A DNA stretch of 19,627 nucleotides from Bacteroidota bacterium (GCA_023386235.1 JAEWKC010000039.1:1-19627); one strand, 5' to 3'. Shown: positions 7,522 through 16,307, numbered from the stretch's first letter. The notes: generated by a model from the letters alone, not told the origin. Program-made: numbers and translations.

Positions 7522-8937
7522 ATGAGTAACTATATTTTTCACGAAGATTTTTTGTTGCAAAGTGAGGCTGCCAGAAAATTGTATCATGATTATGCAAAAG
7601 ATTTACCTATAATCGACTATCACAATCATTTGCCTCCGGAGGAAATTGCGCAAGATAAAAAATACAAAAATCTTACTGACATCTGGCTAAGAGGAGACCA
7701 CTACAAATGGCGGGCCATGCGGGCTTTGGGAGTTGATGAAGCGTTGATTACCGGTAATAAACCTGATGAAGTGAAGTTTACAGCCTGGGCATCATGTGTA
7801 CCCAAACTTTTAAGAAATCCGCTTTTTCATTGGACGCACCTTGAGCTAAAAAACCCTTTTGGCGTGGAACAATATCTTAATGAAACCACTGCGCCAGCTA
7901 TTTACCAAAAAGCAGGAGAGCTTTTGTGCGGGGATGATTACTCCGCGGCAAATCTGCTTAAACATTATAAAGTAGAGTATGCGTGCACTACAGATGATCC
8001 TACAGATGATTTAAGACATCATAAAAAAATAAAAGAAAATAATATTTTTACCGCGGTTGCCCCTGGTTTCAGGCCCGATAAAATCTTTGATATTCACGAC
8101 AAACCCGGTTTTTTATCATACATACAAAAATTATCTGAAGCATCCGGTATAGCAATTAAAGATTTTGATAGTTTATTGGATGCGTTAAAAAACAGAATTG
8201 ATTATTTTCATGAGGCAGGCTGCAGGGTAGCAGATCATGGATTGTCTTCCATGCCCGCTTCTGTAGTACTTTCAAATGAAAAGCGAAAAGAGTTTGAAAC
8301 CTTTCTTTCAAATGATCATTCTCTATCATTCTCAGATAATGAATCTTACAAAGGAGCGTTACTTACAGAACTTTGCAAAATGTATCATGCCAAAGGTTGG
8401 GTGCAGCAATTTCATTTAGGGCCGCTGCGAAACAATAGTACCAGGCAATTTAATAAGTTAGGACCTGATACAGGTTTTGATTCCATGGGAGATGAAAGCC
8501 AGGCATACAATTTATCGCTTTGCTTAAATGAACTGGATAAAACCAACCAACTTACAAAAACGGTTATCTATAATTTAAATCCTTCTTACAATGAAGTGTT
8601 TGCCGCAATGGCCGGCAATTTTATGGATGGTACTATAAAAGGCAAAATACAATTCGGCTCTGCCTGGTGGTTTTTAGATCAGTTAGATGGCATGACCAAT
8701 CAAATTAATACGCTGTCAAGCCTGGGAGTTATTAGTACATTCATAGGGATGCTCACAGATAGCAGAAGTTTTCTGTCATTCCCGCGCCATGAGTATTTCA
8801 GAAGATTACTCTGTAATATATTTGGCACCGAAATGCAAAACGGTCTTCTCCCGAACGATGAAAAATGGGTAGGAAATATTATTGCAGACATCTGTTACAA
8901 TAACGTTGTATCTTTTTTAGAATTGAATAAGAAATAA
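7522..8937 (+). CDS. uxaC: Glucuronate isomerase (uronate isomerase)
   Basis: This 471-residue amidohydrolase-superfamily isomerase converts D-glucuronate to D-fructuronate; the family also converts D-galacturonate to D-tagaturonate. The strand-1 metal motif DYHNHLPPEE (H34 and H36) is present, as are WLRGDHYKWRAMRALGV, CTTDDPTDD and QFHLGPLRNNSTR, all well-conserved UxaC blocks. Length equals the usual 465-475. The gene begins 7 nt after uxuA. No uxaA or uxaB (the tagaturonate/altronate branch) is found here, so in this operon it probably serves the glucuronate branch. Confidence 0.96.
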   Translation: MSNYIFHEDFLLQSEAARKLYHDYAKDLPIIDYHNHLPPEEIAQDKKYKNLTDIWLRGDHYKWRAMRALGVDEALITGNKPDEVKFTAWASCVPKLLRNPLFHWTHLELKNPFGVEQYLNETTAPAIYQKAGELLCGDDYSAANLLKHYKVEYACTTDDPTDDLRHHKKIKENNIFTAVAPGFRPDKIFDIHDKPGFLSYIQKLSEASGIAIKDFDSLLDALKNRIDYFHEAGCRVADHGLSSMPASVVLSNEKRKEFETFLSNDHSLSFSDNESYKGALLTELCKMYHAKGWVQQFHLGPLRNNSTRQFNKLGPDTGFDSMGDESQAYNLSLCLNELDKTNQLTKTVIYNLNPSYNEVFAAMAGNFMDGTIKGKIQFGSAWWFLDQLDGMTNQINTLSSLGVISTFIGMLTDSRSFLSFPRHEYFRRLLCNIFGTEMQNGLLPNDEKWVGNIIADICYNNVVSFLELNKK

Positions 8938-8953
8938 TTAATCAGAATATATT

Positions 8954-9997
8954 ATGAATAAGAAAATTATTACTTTCGGAGAGATCATGTTGCGATTAGC
9001 GACTCCTGCATACGAAAGGTTTAGTCAGGCGAATAATTTCACGGCAACATTTGGCGGAGGTGAGGCCAATGTGGCTGTATCGCTTGCTAACTATGGCTTG
9101 CAGGCAGATTTTGTAACACGGCTTCCCAAAAATGATATAGGCGAGGCGTGCATAAGCGAATTGCGTAAACACAATGTAGGCGTACAACACATTGTAAGAG
9201 GCGGAGACAGGGTAGGTATTTATTTTCTGGAAACCGGGGCCGTTGCCAGGGCCAGTAAAGTGGTATATGACCGTGCACATTCTGCTATAGCTGAGATAGA
9301 GCCGGGTATGATAAACTGGAAAGAGGTATTGAAAGACGCGGACTGGTTTCATTGGACAGGTATTACCCCTGCATTGTCACAAGGAGCAGCCGATGCATGC
9401 CTGGACGCGATAAAGACAGCAAACGAAATGGGCGTAACAGTTTCCTGCGATTTAAACTTTAGAAAAAACCTTTGGAAGTATGGCAAAAGCGCTTCAGATA
9501 TCATGCCTTTGTTGGTAGAAGGATGCGATGTGATTTTAGGAAATGAAGAAGATGCTGAAAAAGTATTTGGCATTAAACCAGAAGGCTTTGAAGTGGCGCA
9601 TACCGGCGGAGAAGTGAACGCGGCAGAGTTTGAGTCGGTATGTACACAGCTCATGCAAAAATTTCCGAGAGCAAAAAAAGTGATTATTACTTTAAGAGGC
9701 TCTATCAATGCGAATCATAATACATGGGCGGGCGTGCTATACAGCAACAATACATTGTATCAGTCAAAAAGATACGATATTACGCACATTGTAGACAGAG
9801 TGGGAGGAGGCGATTCTTTTATGGGCGGATTGATTTACGGATTACTCACCTATAGCAATGATGATCAAAAAGCATTAGACTTTGCAGTGGCCGCTTCATG
9901 TCTGAAACATACTATTTACGGCGACTTCAATCTGGTTACGGTTCCGGAAGTAGAGAATTTAATGAAAGGCGACGGAAGCGGGAGAGTCAACAGGTAG
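8954..9997 (+). CDS. kdgK: 2-keto-3-deoxygluconate kinase (PfkB family)
   Basis: This 347-residue ribokinase-like (PfkB) sugar kinase is predicted to phosphorylate KDG to KDPG with ATP. Visible features are the N-terminal GEIMLRLATP, the GGGEANVA substrate-side motif (34-41), SCDLNFR (164-170), LGNEEDAE (195-202) and the anion-hole/catalytic motif DRVGGGDSF (281-289) with catalytic base D287. The usual DxxGAGD reads GGGD here, which also occurs in KDG-kinase-type members. The position between uxaC and eda makes the substrate assignment strong. It begins 16 nt after uxaC. Confidence 0.92.
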   Translation: MNKKIITFGEIMLRLATPAYERFSQANNFTATFGGGEANVAVSLANYGLQADFVTRLPKNDIGEACISELRKHNVGVQHIVRGGDRVGIYFLETGAVARASKVVYDRAHSAIAEIEPGMINWKEVLKDADWFHWTGITPALSQGAADACLDAIKTANEMGVTVSCDLNFRKNLWKYGKSASDIMPLLVEGCDVILGNEEDAEKVFGIKPEGFEVAHTGGEVNAAEFESVCTQLMQKFPRAKKVIITLRGSINANHNTWAGVLYSNNTLYQSKRYDITHIVDRVGGGDSFMGGLIYGLLTYSNDDQKALDFAVAASCLKHTIYGDFNLVTVPEVENLMKGDGSGRVNR

Positions 9998-10054
9998 TGT
10001 GGATAATTCAGTAAAAAGTAATTAGGTAATAGACAATAGATAAAAATATTACAG

Positions 10055-10729
10055 ATGCAATACAATAAACTTCAGGTACTGTCTGCAATGTCTGAAACGG
10101 GCATGGTACCGGTGTTTTATCATAAAGATGTACAGGTAGCAAAAGACGTATTAAAAGCCTGCTATGAAGGCGGTGTAAGAGTATTTGAATTTACCAATCG
10201 CGGCGATTTTGCCCACGAAGTATTTGCCCGGCTTGTAAAATATGCTCAAGAATCTTTGCCAGGAATGATCATGGGCATTGGTTCTGTGGTAGATGCGGGT
10301 ACGGCATCGCTTTATTTGCAGTTAGGAGCTAATTTTATTGTTGGACCTTGCTTTAACCTCGAAGTTGCAAAAGTTTGTAACAGAAGATTGATACCCTATA
10401 CACCCGGCACCGGTTCGGTTACGGAAATCAGCAATGCACAGGAAGCAGGCTGCGACCTGGTAAAAGTTTTTCCTGCGGGAAATGTGGGCGGACCATCGTA
10501 CGTGAAAAATGTTTTGGGTCCTTTGCCCTGGTCTATGTTAATTGTTACCGGCGCGGTAGAACCTACAAAAGAAAATCTTACAACCTGGGTGAAAGCGGGT
10601 GTCACATGTGTAGGAATGGGCTCACTACTCTTTCCCAAAGAAGTGATAGAAACGGGAAACTGGCAGTTTATTACAGATAAATGTAAAGAAGCACTTGGTT
10701 ATATACAAGAAGCAAGGCACAATAAATAA
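10055..10729 (+). CDS. eda: KDPG / KHG aldolase
   Basis: This 224-residue class I aldolase cleaves 2-keto-3-deoxy-6-phosphogluconate to pyruvate and glyceraldehyde-3-phosphate. The Schiff-base lysine is K137 in LVKVFPAG; E45 in FEFTNRG is the expected acid-base glutamate; and IGSVVDAGTA, FIVGPCF and YTPGTGSVTE match the phosphate- and substrate-binding loops. Length is slightly above the 213 residues of the Escherichia coli enzyme. It lies 57 nt after kdgK and completes the chemical pathway of the operon. Confidence 0.95.
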   Translation: MQYNKLQVLSAMSETGMVPVFYHKDVQVAKDVLKACYEGGVRVFEFTNRGDFAHEVFARLVKYAQESLPGMIMGIGSVVDAGTASLYLQLGANFIVGPCFNLEVAKVCNRRLIPYTPGTGSVTEISNAQEAGCDLVKVFPAGNVGGPSYVKNVLGPLPWSMLIVTGAVEPTKENLTTWVKAGVTCVGMGSLLFPKEVIETGNWQFITDKCKEALGYIQEARHNK

Positions 10730-10822
10730 TACAGATTTTGTCTATAAAAAAATAGCCTGTTTTAAAATTATATGGCTTTATAAATAATACCAGCCCATAG
10801 TGGGTACATAAAAAAACTACGA

Positions 10823-12271
10823 ATGAATAATCCAGCCCCCGGAATTGAAAAAAAGACAAATTACAGATGGACCATCTGTATCATGCTGTTTTTAGCCACT
10901 ACTGTAAATTATCTCGACAGGCAGGTGCTGTCTCTTACCTGGAAAGATTTTATCTCTCCGGAATTTCACTGGACCAATAATGATTACGGCAATATCACCG
11001 CATTGTTCTCTATCTTTTATGCGGTATCAATGCTGTTCGCAGGAAAATTCGTTGACTGGATGGATACCAAGAAAGGGTATTTGTGGTCTATCGGAATATG
11101 GTCTGTAGGCGCAGTGCTGCATGCTTTTTGCGGCATTGCTACATCCGGTATTATCACCGGCAACTGGCTGGTAGGATTTGAAGGCGCAAGAGAAATCATC
11201 GGCACGGTAGATAATGTGGCGCGCGTGGTTACGGTAAGTGTTTCACTGTTTATTTTCGCAAGACTTATTTTAGCAATAGGCGAAGCAGGCAACTTTCCGG
11301 CAGCCATAAAAGCTACGGCGGAATTTTTCCCAAAGAAAGACAGGGCGTTTGCTACAAGTATTTTTAATGCAGGCGCTACGGTAGGCGCATTGTCTGCGCC
11401 GGTTTCCATCCCGTTTATAGCAAAAGCCTGGGGTTGGGAAATGGCTTTTATCATTATCGGCGCATTAGGATTTGTGTGGATGGGTTTCTGGGTTTTTGTG
11501 TATAAAAAACCTGAAGTTCATCCTAAGGTAAATAAAGCCGAGCTGGCATATATTCATCAGGATGATGACGCAACAACTACGGAACAGGTAAACATGCCAA
11601 AGAAATCCATCACTTTTATGCAGGCTTTTAAATATAAACAAACCTGGGCATTTGCCGTAGGTAAGTTTATGACCGATGGCGTCTGGTGGTTTTTATTATT
11701 TTGGATTCCTGCTTATTTAAGTTCTGTTTACGGGTTAGATTCTACAGAAAGCGCGCTGCATATTTTTGTATTGTACATGATTACCATGCTGTCAATCATC
11801 GGGGGATGGCTTCCTACTTACTTTGTAGAAAAAAAAGGCATGAATCCTTATGCAGGCAGGATGCGGGCTATGCTTATTTTTGCATTTTTTCCGTTATTGA
11901 TTTTGCTGGCTCAGCCTTTAGGCCATATATCGGTGTGGATACCTGTAGTAATAATCGGTATTGCGGGCGCGGCGCATCAGTCATGGTCTGCAAATATTTT
12001 TTCTACAGTGGGAGACATGTTTCCAAAATATGCTGTAGCTACTATCACCGGCATCGGTGGTATGGCAGGAGGTATAGCCTCGTTTATTATCAATAAATCT
12101 TCAGGTGTACTGTTTGATCATGCAGAGCAGACCAATATGCAATTTATGGGATTTGAAGGAATCAATGCAGGCTATTTCATCATCTTCTCTATCTGTTCTG
12201 TTGCATACCTAATAGGGTGGTTAATAATGAAATCATTAGTGCCCAAGTATAAGTTGATTACAGATTTATAA
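10823..12271 (+). CDS. MFS hexuronate transporter (ExuT-like, ACS family)
   Basis: This 482-residue inner-membrane major facilitator is predicted to import glucuronate with protons. Evidence is NYLDRQVLS (29-37) at the end of the first membrane helix and GEAGNFPAAIKA (153-164) after helix 4, both hallmarks of the anion:cation symporter family that includes ExuT and other hexuronate and sugar-acid carriers. There are about twelve hydrophobic segments. Residues about 107-139 (with EGAREIIGTVDNVAR) form an extra segment between helices 3 and 4 absent from Escherichia coli ExuT. It lies 93 nt after eda. That gap holds only AT-rich sequence with a weak AGCC / GGCT inverted repeat, so a separate promoter cannot be excluded. 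The substrate is inferred from the operon. Confidence 0.88.
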   Translation: MNNPAPGIEKKTNYRWTICIMLFLATTVNYLDRQVLSLTWKDFISPEFHWTNNDYGNITALFSIFYAVSMLFAGKFVDWMDTKKGYLWSIGIWSVGAVLHAFCGIATSGIITGNWLVGFEGAREIIGTVDNVARVVTVSVSLFIFARLILAIGEAGNFPAAIKATAEFFPKKDRAFATSIFNAGATVGALSAPVSIPFIAKAWGWEMAFIIIGALGFVWMGFWVFVYKKPEVHPKVNKAELAYIHQDDDATTTEQVNMPKKSITFMQAFKYKQTWAFAVGKFMTDGVWWFLLFWIPAYLSSVYGLDSTESALHIFVLYMITMLSIIGGWLPTYFVEKKGMNPYAGRMRAMLIFAFFPLLILLAQPLGHISVWIPVVIIGIAGAAHQSWSANIFSTVGDMFPKYAVATITGIGGMAGGIASFIINKSSGVLFDHAEQTNMQFMGFEGINAGYFIIFSICSVAYLIGWLIMKSLVPKYKLITDL

Positions 12272-12278
12272 GCGCGTG

Positions 12279-12971
12279 TTATTTGGCGCCTGCATTTTCC
12301 AATAATTTTACTATTTGAGTAAAGTTCCTTTTTCTGGCATGCTGTAATGCTGATATTTCATCTTTGTCAGGTATATTTACATCGGCTCCGCCTTTTATAA
12401 GTTCATCAACAATGGTAGTATGCGTATTGCCTCCGGACCCTAATACAACGGCTTCCATCAGGGCTGTCCAGCCAAGTTTATTGATATGATCTTTAGGAAA
12501 GTTGGGAGTGTTTACTAAAAGTTTTACAACTTCTATGTGGCCTTTTTCAGCGGCAGGTATCAGCGCGGTTCCGCCATAGCGGTTAAATACAGAAAAGTCA
12601 GCACCATGCTACAGAGATTTTTTTACTAACTCAAGATTGCCTTCCGCGCCGGCATATAAAAAGGGCGAGTTAAGTATATTATCCTGTGCATTTACATCTG
12701 CGCCGGCATCTATTAAAAGAAAAGCAATTTCGTTATCAACTTTATACGTGGCGTGCATCAAAGGCGTTTTTCCATCGTTGTTTTTAATATTTATATTTTT
12801 ATTGGTTGATATAAATTCTTTTATTTTATTTATATCTCTGTTGTCAATTGCTTTAAAAATGTCCATATCAGAGTAGTTTGTAGATGTTTGATTTTTTGCA
12901 GAATTGCAACCGTTGAATGTGCAACTGCTTAACGTAAGAATAATAATGAATATTGAAACATAGTTTTTCAT
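12279..12971 (-). pseudogene. Ankyrin-repeat lipoprotein gene interrupted by one in-frame amber codon
   Basis: Read through a single TAG (12609-12611), this frame encodes 230 codons and ends at TAA (12279-12281). The N-terminus MKNYVSIFIIILTLSSC is a lipoprotein signal with lipobox LSSC (C17). Ankyrin repeats follow: DGKTPLMHATYKVDNEIAFLLIDAGADVNAQD and NSPFLYAGAEGNLELVKKSL before the stop. After it the same frame gives HGADFSVFNRYGGTALIPAAEKGHIEVVKLL, then GWTALMEAV and IVDELIKGGADVN, and a last SALQHARKRNFTQIVKLLENAGAK. The stop falls inside a repeat just before HGAD, with no frameshift. One base change from AAG (Lys) or CAG (Gln) explains it. As read, translation yields a 120-residue exported lipoprotein fragment. 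It could be a recent pseudogene or a base-call error. It converges on the transporter gene, 7 nt apart. Confidence 0.75.
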
Positions 12972-13014
12972 CTGCTTAATATTTGGTAAATTATGAACGA
13001 AATATACGACTTTT

Positions 13015-13674
13015 TTATATCATGATCCAGTAAGCGATCATTTGGGAAAGAACGCCAATAAGTACTCCAAGAAAAATTTCGTGTAAAGTATGTTCTTTCA
13101 GATATAAACGTGAAGAAAGTACTAAGCCGCCAATAAGCAATGCTATGGAAATATCATAACCAAAATACAGGTTGTACATAAAACAGGAAATAATCATCGC
13201 GGTGATGAATCCTGCTATCCCCATCGCGTGCATGCTGATTTTAGAAAAACTATTGAGTATGAGCGCCGGAATGGTGGCTATAAAAATTCCGAAATAAAAA
13301 AACTTCAAAGACAATGCCTGATCCTGAAACTCTCTGGCCAGGTACCACATCCACCAATAAAAAATCATAGAAGCTACATAAGGTATAATGCGCTCTCTTT
13401 TTGTGCGCAGATATATGTTAGATACGAACTTTAACCTCCACAATAAAAATACCGTAATTGCCGGGAATAACGTAGTGGTAATAAATACACCTGCAAGACG
13501 AAGTGTGACGCCTTTTTCTGATAGCGCCGCAAATTCAGCAGGAAAGCGGTAGTAGGTCCATAAGAAAAAATACGTAGGTATAAACAACGGATGAAACAAA
13601 TAAGAAAACGTTTTTGCTGCGATGCTTACAAATGCATTTTTGCGGCCGTTGTGTGCCGGTATGAATGTGTGCAT
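13015..13674 (-). CDS. PAP2-superfamily-like integral membrane protein
   Basis: This 219-residue protein has about six hydrophobic segments. Its C-terminal half carries spaced residues matching a PAP2 (phosphatidic acid phosphatase type 2) active site: basic TKRERIIPY (91-99) at the place of motif 1, SMHA (S147, H149) for motif 2, and SRLYLKEHTLHE (R189, H195, E199) for motif 3, where SRx5Hx3D is usual. A lipid- or undecaprenyl-phosphate phosphatase role is therefore possible but unproven, since motif 1 lacks the canonical KxxxxxxRP and the last acid is Glu instead of Asp. It starts 2 nt after rpoN and is probably co-transcribed with it. It is likely to be annotated elsewhere as a hypothetical membrane protein. 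Confidence 0.75.
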   Translation of the reverse strand: MHTFIPAHNGRKNAFVSIAAKTFSYLFHPLFIPTYFFLWTYYRFPAEFAALSEKGVTLRLAGVFITTTLFPAITVFLLWRLKFVSNIYLRTKRERIIPYVASMIFYWWMWYLAREFQDQALSLKFFYFGIFIATIPALILNSFSKISMHAMGIAGFITAMIISCFMYNLYFGYDISIALLIGGLVLSSRLYLKEHTLHEIFLGVLIGVLSQMIAYWIMI

Positions 13675-13676
13675 GT

Positions 13677-15167
13677 TTATAGAGATTTTCTAAGTCGCGC
13701 TACAGGCAAATTCAATTGTTCTCTGTATTTAGCCACTGTACGACGGGCAATGTTATAACCTTTTTTCTGTAGTATTTCCGTGAGCAATTCATCGCTGTAC
13801 GGCTTTTGCTTATCTTCATTTTCTATCACTTCGGTCAATATGGTTTTTACTTCACGCGTGCTTACTTCTTCGCCGCTGCTGGTGCTTAGCGATTCGCTAA
13901 AGAAAAATTTAAGCCTGTAAGTACCAAATTCCGTTTGCACAAATTTACTGTTGGCCACACGGCTAATAGTAGATATGTCCAAGCCGGTCACTTCTGCAAT
14001 ATCTTTTAAGATCATTGGGCGCAGCAGCGTTTCATCTCCTGAAAAGAAAAAGCTTTCCTGGTAGTTCATAATGGCATCCATTGTGCTTAATAGCGTATGC
14101 TGCCTTTGTTTAATCATATCTATGAACCATTTAGCGGCGTCTATTTTTTGCTTGATGAAAAGAACGGCTTCTTTCTGACGTTTATCTTTTTTACTGCCTT
14201 TGTCGTAATCGCGCAGCATTTCTCGGTAGCCGTCACTGATTCTGAGATCAGGAGCGTTTTTGGAATTAAGCGAAAGCTCCAACTTTCCATTATTATTAAA
14301 AATGAAAAAGTCGGGTACTATATAGCTTTCAGCTTTATTTACAACTTCCAGCGCGCCACCTGGCTTTGGATTGAGTCTTATAATAGTGTTGATAGCTTTT
14401 TTAAGATCATCTTCCGTAATGTTGAGGCCGCGTATTATTTTGTCGTAATGTTTTTTGGTAAATTCATCGAAATAATTCGTTAGTAATTGTATGGCAATAT
14501 CTACAGAATCGGAACTTTTATTTTCTAATCTTTCCAATTGCAGCAGCAGGCATTCCTGCAGATCGCGGGCTCCGATACCGGCGGGTTCAAAATGTTGAAT
14601 AGCTTTTACCAATACTTCCAGCTCTTCTACGGTAGTTTCTATATTTTGCCTGAATGCCAGGTCGTTCACAATAGCGTCTAATTCTCTGCGCAAATAACCG
14701 TCGTTATCTATATTACCAATTAACTGTTCGGCTATAATTCTTTCTTTCGCATCTAAAGTAAGCATCCCCAGCTGTGTTTCCAGCGTTTCGTGCATAGAGT
14801 TTTCTACGCTAAAAGGGATGTCTTGTTTTTCTTCCATTTCTCCATAGCCGTCATCTCTGGTACGGTAATCGGCAATTTCATCATCACCTTCGTGCACATA
14901 TTCTGATATGTCTATATTGTCATATTCTTCTTCACTTCCGCTTGGTTCATTATCATCCTGTGCGTATTCGTCTTCGTTGGCAACTTCTTCTTTGTATTCA
15001 TTTTCCCCCTCATTCTCGCCCAATTCTAAAGCAGGATTTTCTTCCATTTCATCTTTAATTCTTTGTTCGAGATTAGCCGTAGGTACCTGCAACAACTTCA
15101 TCAACTGTATTTGCTGCGGAGAAAGTTTTTGTAATTGTTTTTGTAGTAATGCTTGACTCAGAGCCAT
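13677..15167 (-). CDS. rpoN: RNA polymerase sigma-54 factor
   Basis: This 496-residue alternative sigma factor directs RNA polymerase to -24/-12 promoters and needs an AAA+ activator. Region I is glutamine-rich (LLQKQLQKLSPQQIQLMKLLQ, about 7-27), region II is a long acidic stretch (about 48-113), and the core-binding domain follows. The C-terminus contains the helix-turn-helix and the invariant RpoN box ARRTVAKYRE (474-483), which reads the -24 element. The 13 residues after the box are normal. Two nucleotides separate it from the PAP2-like gene downstream. A promoter is visible upstream at 15188-15219. No bacterial enhancer-binding activator lies in the window. Confidence 0.97.
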   Translation of the reverse strand: MALSQALLQKQLQKLSPQQIQLMKLLQVPTANLEQRIKDEMEENPALELGENEGENEYKEEVANEDEYAQDDNEPSGSEEEYDNIDISEYVHEGDDEIADYRTRDDGYGEMEEKQDIPFSVENSMHETLETQLGMLTLDAKERIIAEQLIGNIDNDGYLRRELDAIVNDLAFRQNIETTVEELEVLVKAIQHFEPAGIGARDLQECLLLQLERLENKSSDSVDIAIQLLTNYFDEFTKKHYDKIIRGLNITEDDLKKAINTIIRLNPKPGGALEVVNKAESYIVPDFFIFNNNGKLELSLNSKNAPDLRISDGYREMLRDYDKGSKKDKRQKEAVLFIKQKIDAAKWFIDMIKQRQHTLLSTMDAIMNYQESFFFSGDETLLRPMILKDIAEVTGLDISTISRVANSKFVQTEFGTYRLKFFFSESLSTSSGEEVSTREVKTILTEVIENEDKQKPYSDELLTEILQKKGYNIARRTVAKYREQLNLPVARLRKSL

Positions 15168-15187
15168 TTATCATAATGTTTAGGACA

Positions 15188-15219
15188 CAATATTACTGCA
15201 AAAAAATGAATTGTACAAA
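15188..15219 (-). promoter_or_regulatory. Bacteroidota sigma-A-type promoter for rpoN
   Basis: On the minus strand TTTG (complement of 15216-15219) is followed by a 20-nt spacer and TAATATTG (complement of 15188-15195). This matches the TTTG / TAnnTTTG pattern with a single mismatch. Transcription would start near 15182, giving a leader of roughly 14 nt before the ATG at 15167. Confidence 0.5.
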
Positions 15220-15274
15220 TTTGGCTCGATTTTTGTTGATATAGGCGATTTTTTTGCCTGATTTTTTTTATTAA

Positions 15275-16306
15275 TTAAGGAAAACGCTTGTAATAAGTTG
15301 TTCTCAACACAAATTCTATTATCAGCAGTACCAAAGCTGCCAGCAGCCAGGGCAGGTATTTTTCTGTATAACGGTTATAGGTTGTTACTTCTACCTTTGA
15401 TTTTTCGAGTTGATTAATGTGTGCATAGACCATTTGCAGCGCATTATTATCTTTGGCGTAAAAATATTCGCCCCCGGTTTCTTTTGCAATGGTTCTCAAT
15501 AAAGTGGAATTAAAATCTATGGGAATATTTTGCTGTACTTCTTCGCCGCTTTCGGTTCTTTGTGTGGCATTCATAGTTCCTGAAGTACCTATGCCGATTG
15601 TATATACTTTAATGCCGTAAGTTTTAGCCAGGTTGGTAGCAATATCCGGCGAGATGGTGCCACCGATATTTACACCATCGGTAAGCAGTATTACTATTTT
15701 AGATTTTGCATCACTTCTTCTAAGGCCGTCTACACTGGTTGCTAACCCTGAACCTATGGCTGTACCTTCTTCTTCTAAATAGCCGCTTCTGATGGAGGCT
15801 AATTGTTGTAAAACTATATTATGATCAGTAGTTACCGGGCACAGTGTATAGCTGACTATGCTGAAGATAGTAATACCGATGCGATCTCCGGAGCGTGCTG
15901 TTACAAAATCGGCGGCTACTCTTTTGGAGGCTTCCAAACGTGTAGGCTGAAAATCATTGGCATTCATACTTCCGGATATATCCATACATAGCATAATGTC
16001 TATGCCTTCTCCGTTAGATTGCGATACGGTGTATTTGTCTCTGGGTCTCGCTAGCGCAATAATGAGCAGAGCCAATGCTAGCAATCTTATGATAAAAGGG
16101 AAGTGCCGCGTTCTTGTTTTGAATGACTTTGACTTTTTTATAAAATGTGTAGTGGAAACCTTAAAAGTAGGAGGCTTTTTGTTTTTATTGCGGTAAACTA
16201 TAATAAGAACCGGTAATAACAATAAGAGGAACAACATCCACGGGTAAGCAAATTCAAAATTGGAATTGAGATTGATATAGGATAACCATTCTTGTAGCAT
16301 ATTCAA
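15275..16306 (-). CDS. batA: VWA-domain membrane protein BatA
   Basis: This 343-residue protein has two N-terminal membrane helices (about 21-38 and 70-86), a von Willebrand A domain, and a C-terminal membrane helix (about 314-334). The metal-ion-dependent adhesion site is complete: DISGS (109-113), T182 and D210 (LLTDG). This architecture is that of BatA in the Bat (Bacteroides aerotolerance) clusters, where MoxR-type ATPases and VWA proteins are thought to form a cell-envelope chaperone-like complex; the exact role is unsettled. It begins 1 nt after the stop of the preceding gene, showing translational linkage. The alternative ATG two codons later (M3) is also possible. The usual downstream batB, batC and batD are not here; rpoN follows instead. 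Confidence 0.9.
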   Translation of the reverse strand: MNMLQEWLSYINLNSNFEFAYPWMLFLLLLLPVLIIVYRNKNKKPPTFKVSTTHFIKKSKSFKTRTRHFPFIIRLLALALLIIALARPRDKYTVSQSNGEGIDIMLCMDISGSMNANDFQPTRLEASKRVAADFVTARSGDRIGITIFSIVSYTLCPVTTDHNIVLQQLASIRSGYLEEEGTAIGSGLATSVDGLRRSDAKSKIVILLTDGVNIGGTISPDIATNLAKTYGIKVYTIGIGTSGTMNATQRTESGEEVQQNIPIDFNSTLLRTIAKETGGEYFYAKDNNALQMVYAHINQLEKSKVEVTTYNRYTEKYLPWLLAALVLLIIEFVLRTTYYKRFP

Positions 16307-16307
16307 G

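Noticed and set aside
9998..10054. Repetitive AGTAATTAGGTAATAGACAATAG between kdgK and eda as a possible regulatory repeat.
   Set aside because: This is low-complexity AT-rich sequence common between genes in Bacteroidota; there is no clear unit or symmetry.
11686..12096. 136-codon open frame inside the transporter gene in another frame.
   Set aside because: It is rich in Cys, Tyr, Arg and His, as expected for an out-of-frame reading of a membrane protein gene. The real frame is clear.
5438..12271. The uronate operon as a new polysaccharide utilisation system.
   Set aside because: There is no SusC/SusD pair, lyase or glycoside hydrolase in the window; the genes are known monomer catabolism.
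15222..15237. Plus-strand TGGCTCG-N4-TTGTT upstream of rpoN resembles a sigma-54 -24/-12 promoter.
   Set aside because: The -12 element reads TTGT instead of the needed TTGC, there is another mismatch in the -24 block, and transcription would run antisense into batA with no gene to express.
15242..15270. AGGC / GCCT hairpin followed by a T-run on the plus strand.
   Set aside because: It would terminate plus-strand transcription, but no plus-strand gene lies upstream. The stem is only about 4 bp with a 9-nt AT loop, and on the minus strand it is not followed by T.
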